8,787 nucleotides of DNA, taken from Hyphomonas sp. (GTDB taxonomy: Bacteria; Pseudomonadota; Alphaproteobacteria; Caulobacterales; Hyphomonadaceae). Location of the stretch: assembly GCA_029287305.1 (NCBI GenBank), contig JARFRJ010000413.1, positions 1 to 8,787 of the forward strand, read 5' to 3'. The notes under the pieces were generated by a model that worked only from the letters and a program-made list of their open reading frames with translations, did not search any database and had not been told where the DNA came from. The position numbers were made by a program, and so were the translations under genes. Of this stretch, positions 6,713-8,787 are shown piece by piece. Numbering within the stretch: position 1 is the first letter of the stretch; every line of letters begins with the position of its first letter.

Positions 6713-8284
6713 ATGTCTTCCAAATTCAGTTTTTATTCAACTCTTATAGCGATCCCATTTGCCTTTGGAGCGGTCGCCTGTACGCACAGTACAGCGCAAA
6801 ACAAGCCACAGCCGCCTGAGAAAACAATAGAGCGACAAGCCACTTTACCGATACAAGCAGACGACAGCTATTATAAGGCCGCAGCTCTGAATCTGGCGCA
6901 AAAGAGCGATGGCGAGGATTATGGTCGCGCCAAAAATATCATTCTGTTTATCGGGGATGGTATGGGCATTTCAACGATGACGGCCATTCGTATCCATGCC
7001 GGTCAATCAGAGGGAAAGGATGGCGAAAGCTATCAACTGAATATGGACAGCCTGCCCCATACGGCTTTATCCAAAACCTATTCACATAATGCGCAAGTTT
7101 CTGACAGCGCTGCGACAGCGACGGCAATGCTGACCGGGGTTAAATCGCCCGCCCGCACGCTAGGTGTGACGCAAGCGGCGGTCTATGATGATTGCGCCTC
7201 AATCGAAATGGCAAAGGCGCGTACTCTGTTTGAATTGGCAGAAACCGAGGGCTTGGCGACCGGACTTGTCTCCACCGCGCGTCTGACCCACGCTACGCCA
7301 GCAGCAGCCTATGCCCATGCACCCAATCGCAATTGGGAAGATGATGGCGAGCTAAGCCAAGCCGCCCGTGAGGGCGGATGCACGGATATTGCCTCGCAAT
7401 TCCTCAATTGGCCGGCCGGAGATCATTTTGAAATTGCCCTTGCCGGTGGGCGGCGCCATTTTACACCTGTCTCAACCGAAACTGACACTGAAAGCCGTTA
7501 TGCCGGGCGACGTCAGGATAATCGCGATATAGCCGCCGAATGGGCTGCCAAATCCGAAAACCATGTCAGCGTCTTTGATAAAACGCAATTAGATGCGCTG
7601 GACCTTTCGGCTGGGACGAATATTCTCGGCCTCTTTCAGGACAGTCATATGAGCTATGAGCTTGACCGCACGAATACTGAACCCTCCATTTCTGAGATGA
7701 CCCGTATTGCAATAGAGCGCCTATCTCAAAATGAAAAAGGATACCTGCTCATGGTTGAAGCGGGCCGGATAGATCATGGCCATCATGGGACTAATGCGGC
7801 CCGAGCCCTCGGCGATGGGATTGCCTTTGATGAAGCGATCGGGGCGGCCTTGGAGATGACGGACCGGGAAGACACACTGATTATTGTTACCGCCGATCAC
7901 TCCCATACTTTCGTCATTCAGGGCTATCCGGGGCGAAATAACCCCATCCTTGGGAAAGTTATTTATCCAAATGGGGAGATGGCCAAAGCCGAAGATGGAA
8001 AACCCTATACCACGCTGGCCTATACCAATGGGTCATCGGCTGAGGAAAGCCATCAAGAGGGCGAACGCCAGGATTTAAGCGACATCGATACAACCCATGA
8101 AGATTATAAACAACAGGCGCTCATTCCACTCAGATCAGAGACCCATGCCGGCGAAGATGTTGCTGTATTGGCAAGCGGGCCAGGCGCACATCTCGTGCGC
8201 GGTGTAATTGAGCAGAATGAGATTTTTCACATTATGGGTCATGCCAGCGGCCTTATAGTGCCTTATTCAGAGGGTGAGCCATAA
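6713..8284 (+). CDS. phoA: Exported PhoA-family alkaline phosphatase
   Basis: This enzyme hydrolyses phosphate monoesters outside the cytoplasm and releases inorganic phosphate for uptake. From the ATG at 6713 it has 523 aa. The N-terminus is a signal peptide (hydrophobic residues about 7-22) ending in GAVAC. Cys23 could be a lipidated lipoprotein cysteine, though the lipobox is imperfect, or cleavage by signal peptidase I could occur nearby. Family active-site residues are visible: Asp82 in GDGMG, the Ser132 nucleophile in SDSAATATA, His193-Ala-Thr195, Glu349, Asp354 and His358 in VEAGRIDHGHHGTN, Asp395-His396 in TADHSH, and His478 in ETHAGED. His193 and His355 replace the Asp153 and Lys328 of E. 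coli PhoA, as in mammalian-type enzymes. Cys161 and Cys223 could form a disulfide, consistent with a periplasmic site. Phosphate-starvation control is suggested by the upstream Pho-like half-site. The gene is convergent with the downstream epimerase. Confidence 0.95.
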   Translation: MSSKFSFYSTLIAIPFAFGAVACTHSTAQNKPQPPEKTIERQATLPIQADDSYYKAAALNLAQKSDGEDYGRAKNIILFIGDGMGISTMTAIRIHAGQSEGKDGESYQLNMDSLPHTALSKTYSHNAQVSDSAATATAMLTGVKSPARTLGVTQAAVYDDCASIEMAKARTLFELAETEGLATGLVSTARLTHATPAAAYAHAPNRNWEDDGELSQAAREGGCTDIASQFLNWPAGDHFEIALAGGRRHFTPVSTETDTESRYAGRRQDNRDIAAEWAAKSENHVSVFDKTQLDALDLSAGTNILGLFQDSHMSYELDRTNTEPSISEMTRIAIERLSQNEKGYLLMVEAGRIDHGHHGTNAARALGDGIAFDEAIGAALEMTDREDTLIIVTADHSHTFVIQGYPGRNNPILGKVIYPNGEMAKAEDGKPYTTLAYTNGSSAEESHQEGERQDLSDIDTTHEDYKQQALIPLRSETHAGEDVAVLASGPGAHLVRGVIEQNEIFHIMGHASGLIVPYSEGEP

Positions 8285-8335
8285 GAAGGCAGCCCAGCCG
8301 CTTTCGCGATACATCGCCAATATCTTGCGTAAATT

Positions 8336-8787
8336 CTACAGCTTTATAAATTCAGGATCAGACCGTAGCCAGTCCATAAATTCTGCCATGCCCTCTTTAA
8401 GGGGCGTGTAGGCCTTTACAGGCCCATAAGCGGCCTCATAGCGGCTTAAATCTGCGCAAGTTTCTTCGACATCCCCGATCTGCATCGGCCATAATTCTGT
8501 ACGGATTTCTTTTTGCGTCAAGTTTTTGATGATCTCAATCAGGTCCGCAAGAGGTTTGGCCCGGCCACTGCCAATATTGAAAATCTGATGCGGTGTTGCC
8601 AGATCAGGAAACCGCGCCGGCTGGGTAACGATTTTGACAAGGCGGGATACGACATCATCAATATAGCTGAAATCCCGCTTCATCTGACCCTGATTGAAGA
8701 GTTTTAAAGGTTCGCCGGTCAGGGCATTTTTGCTGAACATCCAATAGGCCATATCTGGTCGCCCCCAAGGCCCGTATACGGTGAAAA
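8336..8787 (-). CDS. UDP-glucuronate epimerase-like NAD-dependent sugar epimerase, C-terminal part, 5' end cut by window edge
   Basis: The frame stays open from the stop at 8336 to the right edge, giving 150 C-terminal residues. The ATG at 8752 is internal, because the codons upstream of it still encode the family motif TVYGPWGRPDMA. The family is about 320-340 aa, so the N-terminal NAD-binding Rossmann fold and the catalytic Ser/Tyr-X3-Lys lie outside the window. Recognisable pieces are YGPWGRPDMA, GQMKRDFSYIDDVV (the usual RDFTYIDDIV), FNIGSG, and the C-terminal TPLKEGMAEFMDWL. These resemble the CapI/LspL group of UDP-glucuronate 4-epimerases, which make UDP-galacturonate for capsule or LPS. 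Another extended short-chain sugar epimerase or dehydratase cannot be excluded from this half. The gene converges on the phosphatase with a 51-nt gap. Confidence 0.85.
   Translation of the reverse strand, partial: FTVYGPWGRPDMAYWMFSKNALTGEPLKLFNQGQMKRDFSYIDDVVSRLVKIVTQPARFPDLATPHQIFNIGSGRAKPLADLIEIIKNLTQKEIRTELWPMQIGDVEETCADLSRYEAAYGPVKAYTPLKEGMAEFMDWLRSDPEFIKL

Noticed and set aside
8285..8335. Possible bidirectional terminator between the convergent phosphatase and epimerase genes
   Set aside because: The only hairpin I see is GCGA-TACA-TCGC (8306-8317), a 4-bp stem with no T-tract on either side. That is too weak to call a terminator.
8336..8752. A complete 138-aa protein starting at the ATG at 8752
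   Set aside because: The frame continues upstream with the conserved YGPWGRPDMA motif, so this is the tail of a longer gene cut by the window edge.
1..8787. Mobile element, phage, CRISPR or defence system
   Set aside because: No transposase, integrase, repeat array, terminal inverted repeats or defence-type domains were seen. All genes are housekeeping or metabolic, with similar base composition.

Overview
The window looks like ordinary chromosomal DNA from a Gram-negative bacterium, most likely an alphaproteobacterium of moderate GC content. The main support is a malic enzyme gene (maeB) divergent from mutS, an arrangement I associate with alphaproteobacteria. The style of the MutS, MaeB and alkaline phosphatase proteins also fits. 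A finer placement, such as a marine Hyphomonadales/Maricaulales-type lineage, is only a guess. I see no mobile elements, tRNA or rRNA genes, CRISPR arrays or phage genes.

Layout: (1) Bases 1-2067, minus strand: maeB, a malic enzyme with a C-terminal phosphotransacetylase-like domain, cut by the left edge. (2) Bases 2068-2203: an AT-rich divergent intergenic region with a candidate maeB promoter, a short palindrome and a pair of direct repeats. (3) Bases 2204-6672, plus strand: a tight cluster of mutS (mismatch repair), gluQ (glutamyl-queuosine tRNA-Asp synthetase, 3 nt after mutS) and an EamA/DMT-family transporter overlapping gluQ by an ATGA. (4) Bases 6713-8284, plus strand: an exported PhoA-type alkaline phosphatase, preceded by a Pho-box-like half-site that overlaps the transporter stop codon. 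(5) Bases 8336-8787, minus strand: the C-terminal part of a UDP-glucuronate epimerase-like sugar-nucleotide enzyme, convergent with the phosphatase and cut by the right edge.

The genes do not form one pathway. They cover central carbon metabolism, DNA repair, tRNA modification, small-molecule transport, phosphate scavenging and surface polysaccharide precursor synthesis. mutS, gluQ and the transporter are probably co-transcribed. The phosphatase probably has its own phosphate-responsive promoter.

I found no convincing new multi-gene system. The points most worth checking are the apparent loss of zinc ligands in GluQ, the mutS-gluQ-transporter linkage, the Pho half-site ahead of the phosphatase, the phosphatase start codon and its His/His active-site variant, and the repeats in the maeB-mutS intergenic region.
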